Source: Neorhizobium galegae (lineage in GTDB: Bacteria; Pseudomonadota; Alphaproteobacteria; Rhizobiales; Rhizobiaceae). From it: a stretch of 64,000 bases of DNA. Both the position numbers and the translations under genes were made by a program. Under the pieces are notes generated by a model. It was not told where the DNA came from. It saw nothing but the letters and a program-made list of their open reading frames with translations, and made no database searches. This document shows, piece by piece, positions 1 through 8,967 of the stretch (positions are counted from its first letter, which is position 1; every line of letters begins with the position of its first letter). Where the stretch lies: NCBI RefSeq assembly GCF_017877055.1, contig NZ_JAGIPG010000007.1, positions 62,001 through 126,000 on the forward strand, in the 5' to 3' direction.

Positions 1-1
1 G

Positions 2-247
2 ATTGCTGCGATCGGATGCAAAGTCATCCTCGTCTGCGGTATTCAATTGCAGGAAATCTATCGCGATAAGGTATCGGCCATCCTGACCTGTCTCGGCGTT
101 CGATCCAAATTGGCCAGCTGGAACGTTAGCGCTATCGTGCTGGCGGATATCATGACCTACGGCGTGGCGGTTCGAAGCAAGGATCGTGCGCTCGCCGCAA
201 AGAAGCGACTTGCCGAACTCAGAACCGGCGTAGACCGCGGCGACTGA
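2..247 (+). CDS. Partial hypothetical protein (C-terminal end)
   Basis: An open frame enters from the left edge and ends with TGA at 245-247. It gives about 81 residues: a hydrophobic stretch (KVILVCGI) followed by a basic, helical tail (SKDRALAAKKRLAELR). Codon use is coding-like, but I do not recognise the family. The start lies outside the window; the TTG at 47 is probably not the real start, because the frame is open upstream of it. It does not obviously belong to the fec operon downstream. Confidence 0.4.
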   Translation: MAAIGCKVILVCGIQLQEIYRDKVSAILTCLGVRSKLASWNVSAIVLADIMTYGVAVRSKDRALAAKKRLAELRTGVDRGD

Positions 248-257
248 CGCCCTTCAC

Positions 258-288
258 AATAAATATGACTTCTGCAGTTATGTTTATT
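258..288. promoter_or_regulatory. Near-perfect inverted repeat upstream of fecA
   Basis: AATAAATAT (258-266) and ATGTTTATT (280-288) form an 8-of-9 inverted repeat with a 13-base spacer. It lies in an AT-rich 274-base gap between the left-edge frame and fecA. It is a candidate operator for an iron-responsive regulator, but it matches no consensus I can name with certainty. Confidence 0.4.
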
Positions 289-297
289 GAAATCCTC

Positions 298-313
298 ACT
301 ACAATCTTGTAGT
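298..313. promoter_or_regulatory. 7+2+7 perfect palindrome upstream of fecA
   Basis: ACTACAA-TC-TTGTAGT is a perfect dyad about 210 bases before the fecA start. It sits just after the other inverted repeat in the same AT-rich gap. It is a candidate operator for the fec operon; the regulator is unknown and no fecI/fecR sigma and anti-sigma pair is visible in the window. Confidence 0.4.
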
Positions 314-521
314 CAACGCGACATCCGAGTTTTCCATCACCGCAGGTCGCTATGAATCGCTCCCATCCTCCCCTACGCTTTTAGTGCTTTGCGAACGGCA
401 TGATTGCCGGCGCCGGCCGTCGGACTGAATCTCACATCCACGTGTGGCCAGATCAAAACCGCGCGACGCCTTCGCCCGGAGCGGACTTCCTGTGCCTTCA
501 ACTGATATCAGGGGGATATCA

Positions 522-2669
522 ATGCTCAAACGAAATAACGCCTTCAGGACGGCACTGCTTGCCGCGGCTGCCCTTGTGCCCTTCCAGAGTTTTGGTCAGG
601 ACGCGGATACAACCCTGGAGCCGATCGTCATTACCGGAAATTGGCTGGACCAGCCCAACGAGGAAAAGGTTCTCAAGCACGCCGGCGCGCGCACCATCCT
701 CGAACGCAAGGCATTCGAGGAGCGCGGCGTTCAGGATATCCGCGATGCGCTCAATCAAATCCCCGGCGTTCAGGTGCAGGAAAGTAACGGCACAGGCGGC
801 AGCGATGTTTCGCTGAACCTCGGCGTGCGCGGCCTCGCCTCCCGGCTTTCTCCCCGGTCGACGGTCCTCATGGACGGCATCCCGCTGTCCTACGCGCCTT
901 ATGGCCAGCCGCAACTTTCGCTGTTTCCGCTGACACTCGGCAATGTCGATACGGTCGATGTCGTGCGCGGCGCAGGCTCGGTGCGCTACGGGCCGCAAAA
1001 TGTCGGCGGCATCATCAATTTCGTGACGCATCCAATCCCAGATGACCCAACAGTTCGGTTCGGCTCCGGCACGGAGATTGCCGGCAATAATAGGCACGTG
1101 AAGGCGACCCCGACGTTCTTCGTCGGCGGCACCAATGATGATGGTCTGGGCGCCGCCCTCCTCTATTCGGGCATCCACGGCGAAGGGTTTCGCGACAGCA
1201 GCGACCGCTCGGATATCGACGACCTTATCCTGAAGGGCAAGTACGAGCTTTCGGATACCGATACGCTCGGCATCCAGTACCACCACTATAGTGGCGAAGG
1301 TACGATGCCGGGCGGCCTGACGAGCGCTGAATATGCCGATGATCCTTATCAGTCGACCCGACGCTGGGACGACTTCAGTGGACGTCGCAATGATATTTCG
1401 CTGCGCTATCAACACGATGACGGTGAGAACAATTTCGAGGTTCTTGCCTATTATGTGAACTCGTTCCGCGGCAGCCATGTGGAGCAGCAGGGAACGGGCG
1501 CAAGCGCCGGACTTTACCGCCTGACATCGGCACCGCGCGAATACGAATATTTCGGCATCGAGCCGCGCTACTCCCGTCTTTTCGAACTCGGTGGCACCAA
1601 TCACGAACTGACGATCGGCTACCGTTTCCTGTGGGAGGAAAGCTCGGAGGTCGCAGCGCGAACTGCCTTCTACAACAGAGCAACTGGCATCAATCCCAAT
1701 AGCCTCGCGATGAGCACCTACCAGACGAGTGATGGCGGAACGACGGCGCATGCCTTCTACATCGACGACAAGATAGAGGTCGGTAATTGGACAATCACCC
1801 CGGGCGTCCGTTACGAAATGATCAGCACCCACAACGACGTGGCCAATCTCACGGCCGGGGTGGTGACGAGCGCCTCCAATCCGCAAATCGATGCCCGAGA
1901 AATTCTTCCCACGCTTTCCGTTGCTTATCAGATCAACGACGCCTGGAGTGTTTTCGCAAACGCCGGCGTCTCCTTCGGCCCTCAACAATATAGCCACCTG
2001 GCTTCGACGACCGATGGGCTTCATCCGGAAAAGGCGACGACCTACGAAATCGGAACGCATTACCAGGGCGATCGCTGGAGCGCCGAGCTGACCGCTTTCT
2101 ACATCGATTTCGACGAGGAACTGTTCCTTGGTCGTACTATCGTCGGCGAAGGCATCTGGACAAATCTTGGCGCGACCAAGCACCAGGGCATCGAGGCCGC
2201 CGGGCAATATGACCTGGGCGGCATCGCACCATGGCTGGATGGTCTGTCTCTCTACGCGACCTACACCTATACCGAAGCAACTTATGAGGCCGGCGGCTTC
2301 ATGGGTCAGGATCTGCCCTTCTACTCCCGCCATGTCGGCTCAATCGGCGCCAGCTACCGCTATCAGGACTGGATCCTGAATGCGGACGTCTTCGCGCAAT
2401 CCGGTCAGCATTCGCCGGGCAATCCCGATAGCGGGGCTTATGTGACGGAAGAGGATGCCACCGGCCGTCTCGGTGACCTTCCCGGCTACGGCATCGTCAA
2501 TCTCCGCGTCGCCTATCAGCCGGAAGACGACAAGAATGCGCCCAAGCTGGCTTTCGGGGTGAAAAACCTGTTCGACAACGAATATTTCACCCGCTCGACG
2601 GACAACAACGGCGGCAAGTTCGTGGGTCAGCCGCGAACCTTCTTCCTGAATGCTTCGGTTGCCTTCTAG
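522..2669 (+). CDS. fecA: TonB-dependent ferric-citrate outer-membrane receptor
   Basis: Outer-membrane receptor for Fe(III)-dicitrate, about 715 residues. Residues 1-25 form a signal peptide. A TonB box (EPIVITG, about 33-39) follows, then a plug domain (from about 55, with AGARTILERKAFEERG and the GPQNVGGIINFVT signature), then a 22-strand-type barrel ending in a terminal Phe. The start at 522 is chosen for the AGGGGG ribosome site at 510-515; an upstream in-frame ATG at 444 would add a non-signal leader. The roughly 80-residue N-terminal signalling domain of E. coli FecA is absent, which fits the lack of fecIR nearby. It leads a fecABCDE order, which supports the ferric-citrate call over other siderophore receptors. 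Confidence 0.9.
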   Translation: MLKRNNAFRTALLAAAALVPFQSFGQDADTTLEPIVITGNWLDQPNEEKVLKHAGARTILERKAFEERGVQDIRDALNQIPGVQVQESNGTGGSDVSLNLGVRGLASRLSPRSTVLMDGIPLSYAPYGQPQLSLFPLTLGNVDTVDVVRGAGSVRYGPQNVGGIINFVTHPIPDDPTVRFGSGTEIAGNNRHVKATPTFFVGGTNDDGLGAALLYSGIHGEGFRDSSDRSDIDDLILKGKYELSDTDTLGIQYHHYSGEGTMPGGLTSAEYADDPYQSTRRWDDFSGRRNDISLRYQHDDGENNFEVLAYYVNSFRGSHVEQQGTGASAGLYRLTSAPREYEYFGIEPRYSRLFELGGTNHELTIGYRFLWEESSEVAARTAFYNRATGINPNSLAMSTYQTSDGGTTAHAFYIDDKIEVGNWTITPGVRYEMISTHNDVANLTAGVVTSASNPQIDAREILPTLSVAYQINDAWSVFANAGVSFGPQQYSHLASTTDGLHPEKATTYEIGTHYQGDRWSAELTAFYIDFDEELFLGRTIVGEGIWTNLGATKHQGIEAAGQYDLGGIAPWLDGLSLYATYTYTEATYEAGGFMGQDLPFYSRHVGSIGASYRYQDWILNADVFAQSGQHSPGNPDSGAYVTEEDATGRLGDLPGYGIVNLRVAYQPEDDKNAPKLAFGVKNLFDNEYFTRSTDNNGGKFVGQPRTFFLNASVAF

Positions 2670-2687
2670 ACCCATATCGACGAAATT

Positions 2688-2711
2688 GCAGGCCGGCTTT
2701 TGCCGGTCTGC
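2688..2711 (+). terminator. Intercistronic hairpin between fecA and fecB
   Basis: GCAGGCCGGC and GCCGGTCTGC pair over 10 positions (one G-U) around a TTTT loop, 19 bases after the fecA stop. Only a short T-run follows, so it more likely attenuates transcription or protects the fecA mRNA 3' end than stops transcription fully. Such hairpins often set a high receptor-to-transporter ratio. Confidence 0.5.
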
Positions 2712-2737
2712 TTCATAGCTGACGGAAACGGTTCGAG

Positions 2738-3661
2738 ATGACGACGATGCGACGCAGTCTTACCTCTACATTTCTCGTGGCGCTGGCCGCCATGTTGTTT
2801 GCCTTGCCACAAGTTGTACAGGCACAGGAAACCCGCACGATTAACCATCTGCGCGGCAAGACGGAGATCTCCGGCCAGCCGACCCGCGTCGTCGCGATGG
2901 AATTTTCCTTCGTGCAGGCGCTCGACGCACTGGGCGTCACACCGGTCGGGATCACCGACGACAACCAGCCGAAGCGCATCGAACAACTGGTCGGCAAGAA
3001 GATCGACTATTCGTCGGTCGGCACCCGGCTCGAACCCAATCTGGAACTGGTGAGCACGCTTTCACCTGACCTGATCATCGCCGATGACCTTCGCCATTCG
3101 GCGATCTATTCGCAGCTCAGCCAGCTTGCGCCGACCATCGTGCTGAACAGCTGGGAGGGCGATTACCAGACGATCAAGGACTCTGTCGTCACGATCGCAG
3201 CCGCGCTGGGCGACAAGGCAAAGGGCGAAAAGGTGATCGCCGAGCACGACGCGCGCATCAAGTCACTGATCGGCAAGATCCCGGCCGGAGAGAACCGCCG
3301 TTTCCTGTTGGCCGTCGCCAATCCGGACTCCATGAGCCTGCACACATCTTCTTCCTTCTCCGGTTCGGTCTTCAAGGCCATGGGCCTGACCCCGGCAGTG
3401 GACGGCAAGGATGCGGTCGAAAGCGGCGCCGGCCTGGAACGGCTCGTCGCGGTCAATCCGGACGTGTTTCTCGTTGCGACTGACAGCCCCGGCACGGTCT
3501 TCGAGCAGTGGAAGGGCAATGCCGCCTGGCGGAACATTTCGGCCGTCAAAAACGGCATGGTCTTCGAGGTCGACCGCAACCAGTTTTCGCGCTTTCGCGG
3601 ACTGAAGACGGCCGAGTTGATGGTCAAGGAAACTCTTGCCAAGGTCTATAAGGTCGAGTGA
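2738..3661 (+). CDS. fecB: Periplasmic Fe(III)-dicitrate-binding protein
   Basis: Class III solute-binding protein of 307 residues that delivers ferric citrate from FecA to FecCD. A signal peptide (basic MTTMRRS, hydrophobic core, cleavage near VQA-Q at about 29) precedes the two-lobe binding fold. Recognisable segments are TRVVAMEFSFVQALDALGVTPVGI, written here as its parts TRVVAMEFSF and ALDALGVTPVGI, and SPDLIIADD. It is followed after 3 bases by the first permease gene. Length and position match FecB. Confidence 0.87.
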   Translation: MTTMRRSLTSTFLVALAAMLFALPQVVQAQETRTINHLRGKTEISGQPTRVVAMEFSFVQALDALGVTPVGITDDNQPKRIEQLVGKKIDYSSVGTRLEPNLELVSTLSPDLIIADDLRHSAIYSQLSQLAPTIVLNSWEGDYQTIKDSVVTIAAALGDKAKGEKVIAEHDARIKSLIGKIPAGENRRFLLAVANPDSMSLHTSSSFSGSVFKAMGLTPAVDGKDAVESGAGLERLVAVNPDVFLVATDSPGTVFEQWKGNAAWRNISAVKNGMVFEVDRNQFSRFRGLKTAELMVKETLAKVYKVE

Positions 3662-3664
3662 GCC

Positions 3665-4681
3665 GTGGCCACAGACGTCGCAAAGGCTAAAATGCACAAC
3701 GGCGCCTCAAATCCCCTTGCGGTCGGGGCCGTATTTCTCATTCTGCTCGCCGGTGCGGTGGTTGCCGGTATCGCTCTTGGCGTTTCGAACCTCCCAGTCC
3801 TGCGCGCCCTGCAGCTGCTCTTTTCGCCCGACGGCTCGGCCGATAGCGCACTTGTCTGGGATGTCCGTTTACCGCGCGTTGCCCTAGCAGCAACAGTTGG
3901 CGCCAATCTTGCGATCGCGGGTGCTCTGATCCAGACATTGACACGCAACCCCCTCGCCTCTCCACAGACATTCGGCATCAATGCAGGCGCATCACTGGTA
4001 ATCGTTGTCTGCCTGATCGTATGGCCGGAAATTCGCGGGCCCGGTATGGTCTGGCCAGCATTTGCGGGTGCAGCGGCGATCGGTTTCGCCATGTGGGCGC
4101 TATCGGTTTCCGGTACTATGAACGATATGAAGCTGGCGCTTGCCGGCATCTCTCTCCAACTTGTGCTGGCAGCCCTGGTGCAGGCGATCCTGATCGCCAA
4201 CAACGCCGCGCAGGACATCGTCTACTGGCTGGCCGGTTCGATCAACGGCGCGCAATGGTCGAAGGTCTGGATTATCCTGCCTTTCACATTGGCCGGCGGC
4301 GCGGTGGCGTTGATTGCCGGCCGGCATTTCGACGTGCTGGCGCTCGATGCGACAACCAGCCTCTCGCTCGGTCAGAATGCCAGGCGTGTCGGCGGGCTCG
4401 CCGCGCTCCTCATCGTCGTGCTCGCCGGTTCCGCGGTCGCGGTCAGCGGCCCGATCGGCTTCATTGGCCTGCTCGTTCCGCATATCGTACAACGTCTGGT
4501 GGGCGGCGATCACCTGACGGTGCTCGTACTCAGCGCCATCTGTGGGCCGTTGCTGCTCAACTCCGCCGACCTCCTCGGCCGCGTCGCTGCCTTTCCGGCC
4601 GAAACGCCGGTCGGCATCGTTACTGCGCTGATCGGTGCGCCCACCTTCCTCCTCATCCTCTGGAAACAGAGGGTGAGATGA
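3665..4681 (+). CDS. fecC: Ferric-citrate ABC transporter permease
   Basis: FecCD/BtuC-family inner-membrane permease of 338 residues with about nine or ten hydrophobic helices. It carries the family signature GALIQTLTRNPLASP (about residues 83-97) and the late GPIGFIGLLVPHI motif. The start is GTG at 3665, four bases after the fecB stop; ATG at 3692 is an alternative that still leaves all helices. Its stop overlaps the fecD start (ATGA), so the two permeases are translationally coupled. Confidence 0.87.
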   Translation: MATDVAKAKMHNGASNPLAVGAVFLILLAGAVVAGIALGVSNLPVLRALQLLFSPDGSADSALVWDVRLPRVALAATVGANLAIAGALIQTLTRNPLASPQTFGINAGASLVIVVCLIVWPEIRGPGMVWPAFAGAAAIGFAMWALSVSGTMNDMKLALAGISLQLVLAALVQAILIANNAAQDIVYWLAGSINGAQWSKVWIILPFTLAGGAVALIAGRHFDVLALDATTSLSLGQNARRVGGLAALLIVVLAGSAVAVSGPIGFIGLLVPHIVQRLVGGDHLTVLVLSAICGPLLLNSADLLGRVAAFPAETPVGIVTALIGAPTFLLILWKQRVR

Positions 4682-5697
4682 ACGTAGACGTCATGAGCCG
4701 GACGACCAACAGAATCGATCTGCGCGCCCTCACGACCGGCCTCATTGCTCTTGGGCTCATTCTTGTGATCGCCGTGCTTGCGATGACCATCGGTGCGGTC
4801 ACATTGTCGATCGGCCAGGTGCTCGACGGGCTGGCAGGCGGCAAGAGCGCCTTCATCGTCACTCAGTATCGCGTGCCCCGTGTGGCAATCTCGATTCTTG
4901 CCGGCGGCTCCTTCGGCGTGGCCGGCGTCTTCCTGCAAGGAGCATTGCGCAATCCCCTCGCCTCGCCGGACGTTGTCGGCATCACCAAATGCGCCGGCCT
5001 CGGTGCCTTCCTCGCCGGCATCCTTACACCACCTGCCTGGGCGATATGGGCCGTTCCGTCGGGGGTGTTCGCGGGCGCGATGATCGGCGCGCTCATTCTT
5101 CTCACCGTCGGCCGCAGCTTCGGCGGTGGCATAGCGGCACTTGCGCTGGTCGGCGTGGCACTCGGCCTCTTTGCCCAAGCGCTGATGCAATATGTCATGG
5201 TTCTCTTCCCGACCCGCGCCGACCAGGCCATGATCTGGCTCGCCGGCAGCGTCTATGGCAGCACGGGCACCAAGGTGGTCGCGCTCGCGATCTGGCTTGC
5301 GCTCTGCCTGCCGTTGGTCATCGTTGCGAGCATGAAACTCGATGCGGGTGGATTCGCCGACGATACGCTCATCAGCCTCGGCATTTCCCCTGGCTTGTTG
5401 CGCGGCGGTCTGATCATTGTCTCGGTGCTGCTGACCGCCGGTGCGGTGGCGAGCGTTGGAAGCATGGGATTTCTCGGCCTGCTCGCTCCACATGCGGCCC
5501 GGCTTATGGTTGGCGCCCGCGCCCGACATCTGGTGCCGGTCAGCGCACTGCTCGGAGCGCTGACTCTTTCGGCAGCCGATCTTGTCGGGCGCATCATCGC
5601 CCTGCCGAACGAAATCCCCGCGGGTATCGTTGCCGCCGTGATCGGTGGCCCTTACCTCATTTTCCTGCTCATCAAGGAGGCGGGCCGTCATGAATGA
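4678..5697 (+). CDS. fecD: Ferric-citrate ABC transporter permease
   Basis: Second FecCD-family permease, 339 residues, forming the heterodimeric channel with FecC. It shows GVFLQGALRNPLASPD and the terminal GSMGFLGLLAPHAAR motif plus about nine membrane segments. The start at 4678 shares ATGA with the fecC stop. The 3' end overlaps fecE by 8 bases. Confidence 0.87.
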   Translation: MNVDVMSRTTNRIDLRALTTGLIALGLILVIAVLAMTIGAVTLSIGQVLDGLAGGKSAFIVTQYRVPRVAISILAGGSFGVAGVFLQGALRNPLASPDVVGITKCAGLGAFLAGILTPPAWAIWAVPSGVFAGAMIGALILLTVGRSFGGGIAALALVGVALGLFAQALMQYVMVLFPTRADQAMIWLAGSVYGSTGTKVVALAIWLALCLPLVIVASMKLDAGGFADDTLISLGISPGLLRGGLIIVSVLLTAGAVASVGSMGFLGLLAPHAARLMVGARARHLVPVSALLGALTLSAADLVGRIIALPNEIPAGIVAAVIGGPYLIFLLIKEAGRHE

Positions 5698-6490
5698 TAC
5701 CAGCCAATCCCGCCTCTCCTCCAAGGACCTGACACTCGGCTACGCGACGTCGAAGATTCTTGAACATGTCGACATTGCCATTCCAGACGGGAAGATTACC
5801 GCGCTGATCGGCGCAAACGGCAGCGGCAAGTCGACGTTGCTCAAAACGCTTGGCCGCATCCTGCAGCCGATCGAAGGCACCGTCTTTCTCGATGGCAAGG
5901 CGATTGCCAGTATCCCCAGCCGCGACATCGCCCGCGCGCTGGCGCTGTTGCCGCAGAGCCCCATTTCACCGGACGGATTGACAGTCCGGCAACTGTGCCG
6001 CTTCGGCCGCCATCCGCATAAGGGCATGTTGGCGCGTATCACGCGGCACGACGAAGAAATCGTCGAGCATGCCATCGCTGCTACCGGGCTCACCGACCTT
6101 ACCGAGCGGCCGCTTGACCGCCTCTCCGGCGGCCAACGCCAGCGCGCATGGATCGCCATGGCGCTTGCCCAGCAAACGCCGATCCTGCTGCTTGACGAAC
6201 CGACCACTTATCTGGACATCGCCCATCAGCTCGAAGTGCTCGAACTGCTGAGGGAACTGAACCGGAAACAGGGGCGCACCATCGTCATGGTCGTGCACGA
6301 CCTGAACCATGCAGCCCAATATGCCGATCACATCGTTGCCGTCGCAAACGGCGGCATCCACGCCGCGGGCCGCCCGACAGATCTCCTGAGGCCGGCCCTG
6401 ATCAAGATCGTCTTCGGTGTCGATGCAATGGTCATCCCGCATCCGATAGACGGCACGCCCCTTTGCCTGCCCTTTGCAAGCGGGCAATAG
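5690..6490 (+). CDS. fecE: Ferric-citrate ABC transporter ATPase
   Basis: FepC/FecE-type ATPase of 266 residues. Walker A is GANGSGKST (about 41-49), the signature is LSGGQRQRAW, Walker B is ILLLDEPT, the D-loop is TYLDIAHQ and the switch His is in VVHDLNHA. The start ATG at 5690 lies inside the end of fecD after an AAGGAGG at 5674-5680. It ends the operon; the following 377 bases hold no gene I can support. Confidence 0.9.
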   Translation: MNDTSQSRLSSKDLTLGYATSKILEHVDIAIPDGKITALIGANGSGKSTLLKTLGRILQPIEGTVFLDGKAIASIPSRDIARALALLPQSPISPDGLTVRQLCRFGRHPHKGMLARITRHDEEIVEHAIAATGLTDLTERPLDRLSGGQRQRAWIAMALAQQTPILLLDEPTTYLDIAHQLEVLELLRELNRKQGRTIVMVVHDLNHAAQYADHIVAVANGGIHAAGRPTDLLRPALIKIVFGVDAMVIPHPIDGTPLCLPFASGQ

Positions 6491-6867
6491 CGACCGGCCA
6501 TCCCATCTAAACGACAGAGCTTCTCAAACCCGATCCAGAGTCCCGCATTAAACGGCAACATCTGGGTCGCGCCGCAGGGTGATTTCACCGATTCCCATCT
6601 GGCAATACTGAACACGCTGACTCCATTGCGCCGAGGATCGCCATATTGATCCCGACGATATGTGGGGCCTGATAACCCGTATTTTAAAGATCGGGGTCCT
6701 TCTCGCCGCACACTGCGGAGCCCTGCATCGTTCACCGCATGCGACAAGACGCTCGGCGCGTGCAACGCGGCGCGCGCCGCCCGAGACATGCCCTATTGGG
6801 CCGCGGCCTTGGCCGCGCCGGTCGGTTGGGCAGCGCCCTCGCGCTGCAGGCACAGAAACAGTGCCGC
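6491..6867. other. Intergenic stretch without a supportable gene
   Basis: The 377 bases between fecE and the IS6 remnant contain only short frames on both strands with no recognisable motif. A GC-rich stretch (about 6740-6850) ends where the insertion-sequence terminus begins. It is probably debris from the insertion or deletion events seen to the right. Confidence 0.5.
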
Positions 6868-7546
6868 GGGTGATGTCACGTTGTTTGACTGAAGCCGGGC
6901 GAAGGGCTTGCCGTTGAACTCAGGCAGCTGCGCCGGTTACAGCCTTCCACTGCGCCATTGCGCGGATACGATGAATGTGGGTGGCGAGGGCGGTGTGCTT
7001 CTGGTGGGACGGGACGAAGTGATTTCTGATTGCCGAAAAGACCCCGATGAATCGTTGCAATCCGCCGGCGGATCGGAAGCCTTGCATCATCCGTTCTCGC
7101 TTTCGCAGCGGCAGATGTGAATTCTCCGCACGATTGTTCAGGCCTTTATGCGAGTGATGTTCAACGGTAGGCATGACGTCTCGCTTTGCCGCTCCATATG
7201 AGCGCAGCTTGTCGGCAACGATGCGCTTTGGCGACAGGCCTTGCTTCTTCAGTAACCTGATCGACAACCGCTTGGCTGCCTTTGTATCACGGCGGATCTG
7301 GACGATCTCGTCGAGAACATAGCCGTCCTGGTCTACGGCTCGCCAAAGCCAGTGCTTCCGGCCACCGATGGAATCACCACTTCGTCCAGATGCCAGATGT
7401 CCTTTCGCGACGGCTTCTTTTTAAAGCCACACGGAATGGGCAATGATCGGCGGTGGAAAACGATGGTTCTTGTAGCTGACGATCGACCGGTTCATCGCGC
7501 CGGATTAGCAATCAACCGTTAAGCCACTAACAACGTGACATCACCC
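6868..7546 (-). mobile_element. IS6-family insertion sequence, internally deleted
   Basis: The element is bounded by perfect 18-bp terminal inverted repeats, GGGTGATGTCACGTTGTT at 6868-6885 and its complement at 7529-7546. It is 679 bp; the missing 40-50 codons of its transposase would bring it to about 815 bp, the usual IS6 size. The flanking 8-mers (agtgccgc and gtgagttc) differ, so no target duplication remains. This is consistent with a later rearrangement or with IS6 cointegrate behaviour. Confidence 0.85.
6920..7496 (-). pseudogene. IS6-family transposase, broken
   Basis: Read leftward from ATG at 7496, the frame begins MNRSIVSYKNHRFPPP and stops after VWL. The text then resumes at KKKPSRKDIWHLDE, so the segment holding the helix-turn-helix half and linker (about 45 codons) is deleted. 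A further one-base shift lies after HLDEVVI, before GRKHWLWRAVDQDG. The last 115 residues are intact and include ADKLRSY and LNNRAENSH (second D and the E of the DDE triad). The enzyme cannot be made in one piece. Confidence 0.85.
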
Positions 7547-7705
7547 GTGAGTTCATTCACCGACCGACAACGCGACGACCTTGGATTTGAAAATCCGCCC
7601 CTTGGTCCAGTGTCGAAGTTCGACGGTTTCGAACTCGAGGTCTGGGTGGCGAAACAGTCGTCGGAGGCATTGCAGTACCAACTCGTCAGAGGAATTCAGG
7701 ACTGA
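7547..7705 (+). other. Short open frame abutting the IS6 end, possibly a gene remnant
   Basis: Directly after the IS right terminus a frame of 52 codons runs to TGA at 7703-7705 (DLGFENPPLGPVSKFDGFE, then LEVWVAKQSSEALQYQL). Composition is coding-like and it looks like the tail of a gene whose front was lost at the insertion. The family is not recognised. Confidence 0.3.
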
Positions 7706-7788
7706 GCGGGCGGCGTGTCCATATTCCTTATCAGGGAGAATTCAGGAAAATCTCAGCGGAACTTTCGGGACTTCAAATCGGCCTGGCC

Positions 7789-8328
7789 ATGGGCGCGGCA
7801 TCGATGATCTCCGTCGGACCCAACAACCTGATGCTTCTTCGCGAAGGACTTATGCGCGGCCGAAGCGGCCTGATGGTGGGCCTCGTTCTTGGTAGCTACA
7901 GCGTGTTGGTGTCGCTCGCGCTGGCTATGGCGGCAGCGTCAATCTCGATTAAGCAGGAGTGGCAGACGGCCTTGTGCTGGGGCGGCCTGGCGGCACTGTG
8001 CTGGTTTGCGATCCAGTCATTTCATGCAGCTTTTCGGACATCATCGAAAAACACAAGCACCTGTCCGAACGAATCCGCGCTCGCCTGCGCGCGGCGTGTT
8101 CTCAAGATCGTCTGGGGCAATCCGCTGACTTATGTCGAACTGCTGCTGATCCCGGCGGCGCTTGCGCAATCTATGTCGGGCGGCGGAGATCGCATCGAGT
8201 TTGCGGCGGCCCTCTTACTGGCATCTGCCGTCTGCTGCTTCGGATCTGCCTATGGAGGCGAAGCGCTTGCGCGGATCGTCCTAGCCGCGCTGGCTTCCGG
8301 TCCGTTTCCTGGACCAGTCGCCCGATGA
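7789..8328 (+). pseudogene. LysE-family amino-acid exporter, 3' truncated
   Basis: Membrane protein of the LysE/ArgO exporter family, which pumps out basic amino acids or related metabolites. It has ISVGPNNLMLLREGL near the front, the family's conserved first-helix region, and WGNPLTYVELLLIPAA. Resemblance extends upstream in frame to about 7750 but no ATG exists there, so the first ATG (7789) falls inside helix 1. An AGGGAG lies at 7733-7738. The last helix is lost: after GEALARIVLAAL the frame runs into sequence that is the complement of the MFS gene (join near 8285-8295). Probably non-functional. Confidence 0.6.
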
Positions 8329-8875
8329 GAACGAGGACAACCGCTCCAATCGGGACGTTGATCAGCAGCGACCAACGCCAGGAGAGCAAGTCGGTCAACG
8401 CCCCGCCGAGAATAAGGCCGATAGACGCTCCGACCGAGGAAATCGAGATGAATAGGGAGAGGCCACGGGTCCGCTCGGCTTCATCACGCGCCATCGTCGT
8501 GATGAGGGCGAGGACGCTTGGTCCGGCAAGGGCTGCCCCGGCACCCTGGAGAACACGTGCCAGGATCAGGAGAAATAGCGTTCCAGCAATACCGCCCAGA
8601 AGCGACGCGGCCACGAAGACAGCAATGCCAATCTTGAAGGCTTTCACCTGCCCGTAGATGTCACCGAGGCGCCCCCCAAGCAGGAGAAGGCCGCCGAACG
8701 CCAAGGCGAAGGCGTTAGGCACCCACGAAAGCCCGGCCGGGGTGAATCCGAGCTCTGTCTGGATCTTCGGCAGCGCGACCAGCACGATCAGGAAGTCCAT
8801 CGTCAGCATGAGCTGAGCCGTCAGGATCGTCGCCAGCGCCAGCGCTGGTCGAAGTCGTGCGCAATTCGAGGACAT
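8171..8875 (-). pseudogene. MFS drug-efflux-type transporter (DHA2), C-terminus lost
   Basis: N-terminal half of a DHA2-family major facilitator. Helices 1-6 are present, with the motif-A loop LLGGRLGDIYGQ, the motif-C region GPSVLALITT and the LLSWRWSLLINVPIG signature. The start at 8875 is set by GGAGG upstream of ATG; further ATGs at 8899 and 8917 lack this. After about residue 197 (RLVQETDRKPAR) the frame enters the antisense of the LysE gene, so helices 7-14 are missing. The tail (about 40 residues, Arg-rich) is not transporter-like. It is joined tail-to-tail with the truncated exporter. Confidence 0.7.
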
Positions 8876-8967
8876 GGGTCCTCCTTCGCTGGTCGCCATG
8901 TCGCGCCACCTTTTCAAGAAGTCTTGGTGTTGAAGGATTGGGTCGGGCTTAGCTCAGCCGATGGGCA

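Noticed and set aside
519..2333. 604-codon open frame on the minus strand across fecA
   Set aside because: Antisense shadow of a GC-rich gene: no recognisable domain, Arg/Gly/Ala-rich composition, and the plus-strand FecA is unambiguous.
4510..5724. 404-codon minus-strand frame across fecC-fecD
   Set aside because: Very rich in Asp, Glu, Arg and His as expected for antisense of membrane-helix codons; no domain.
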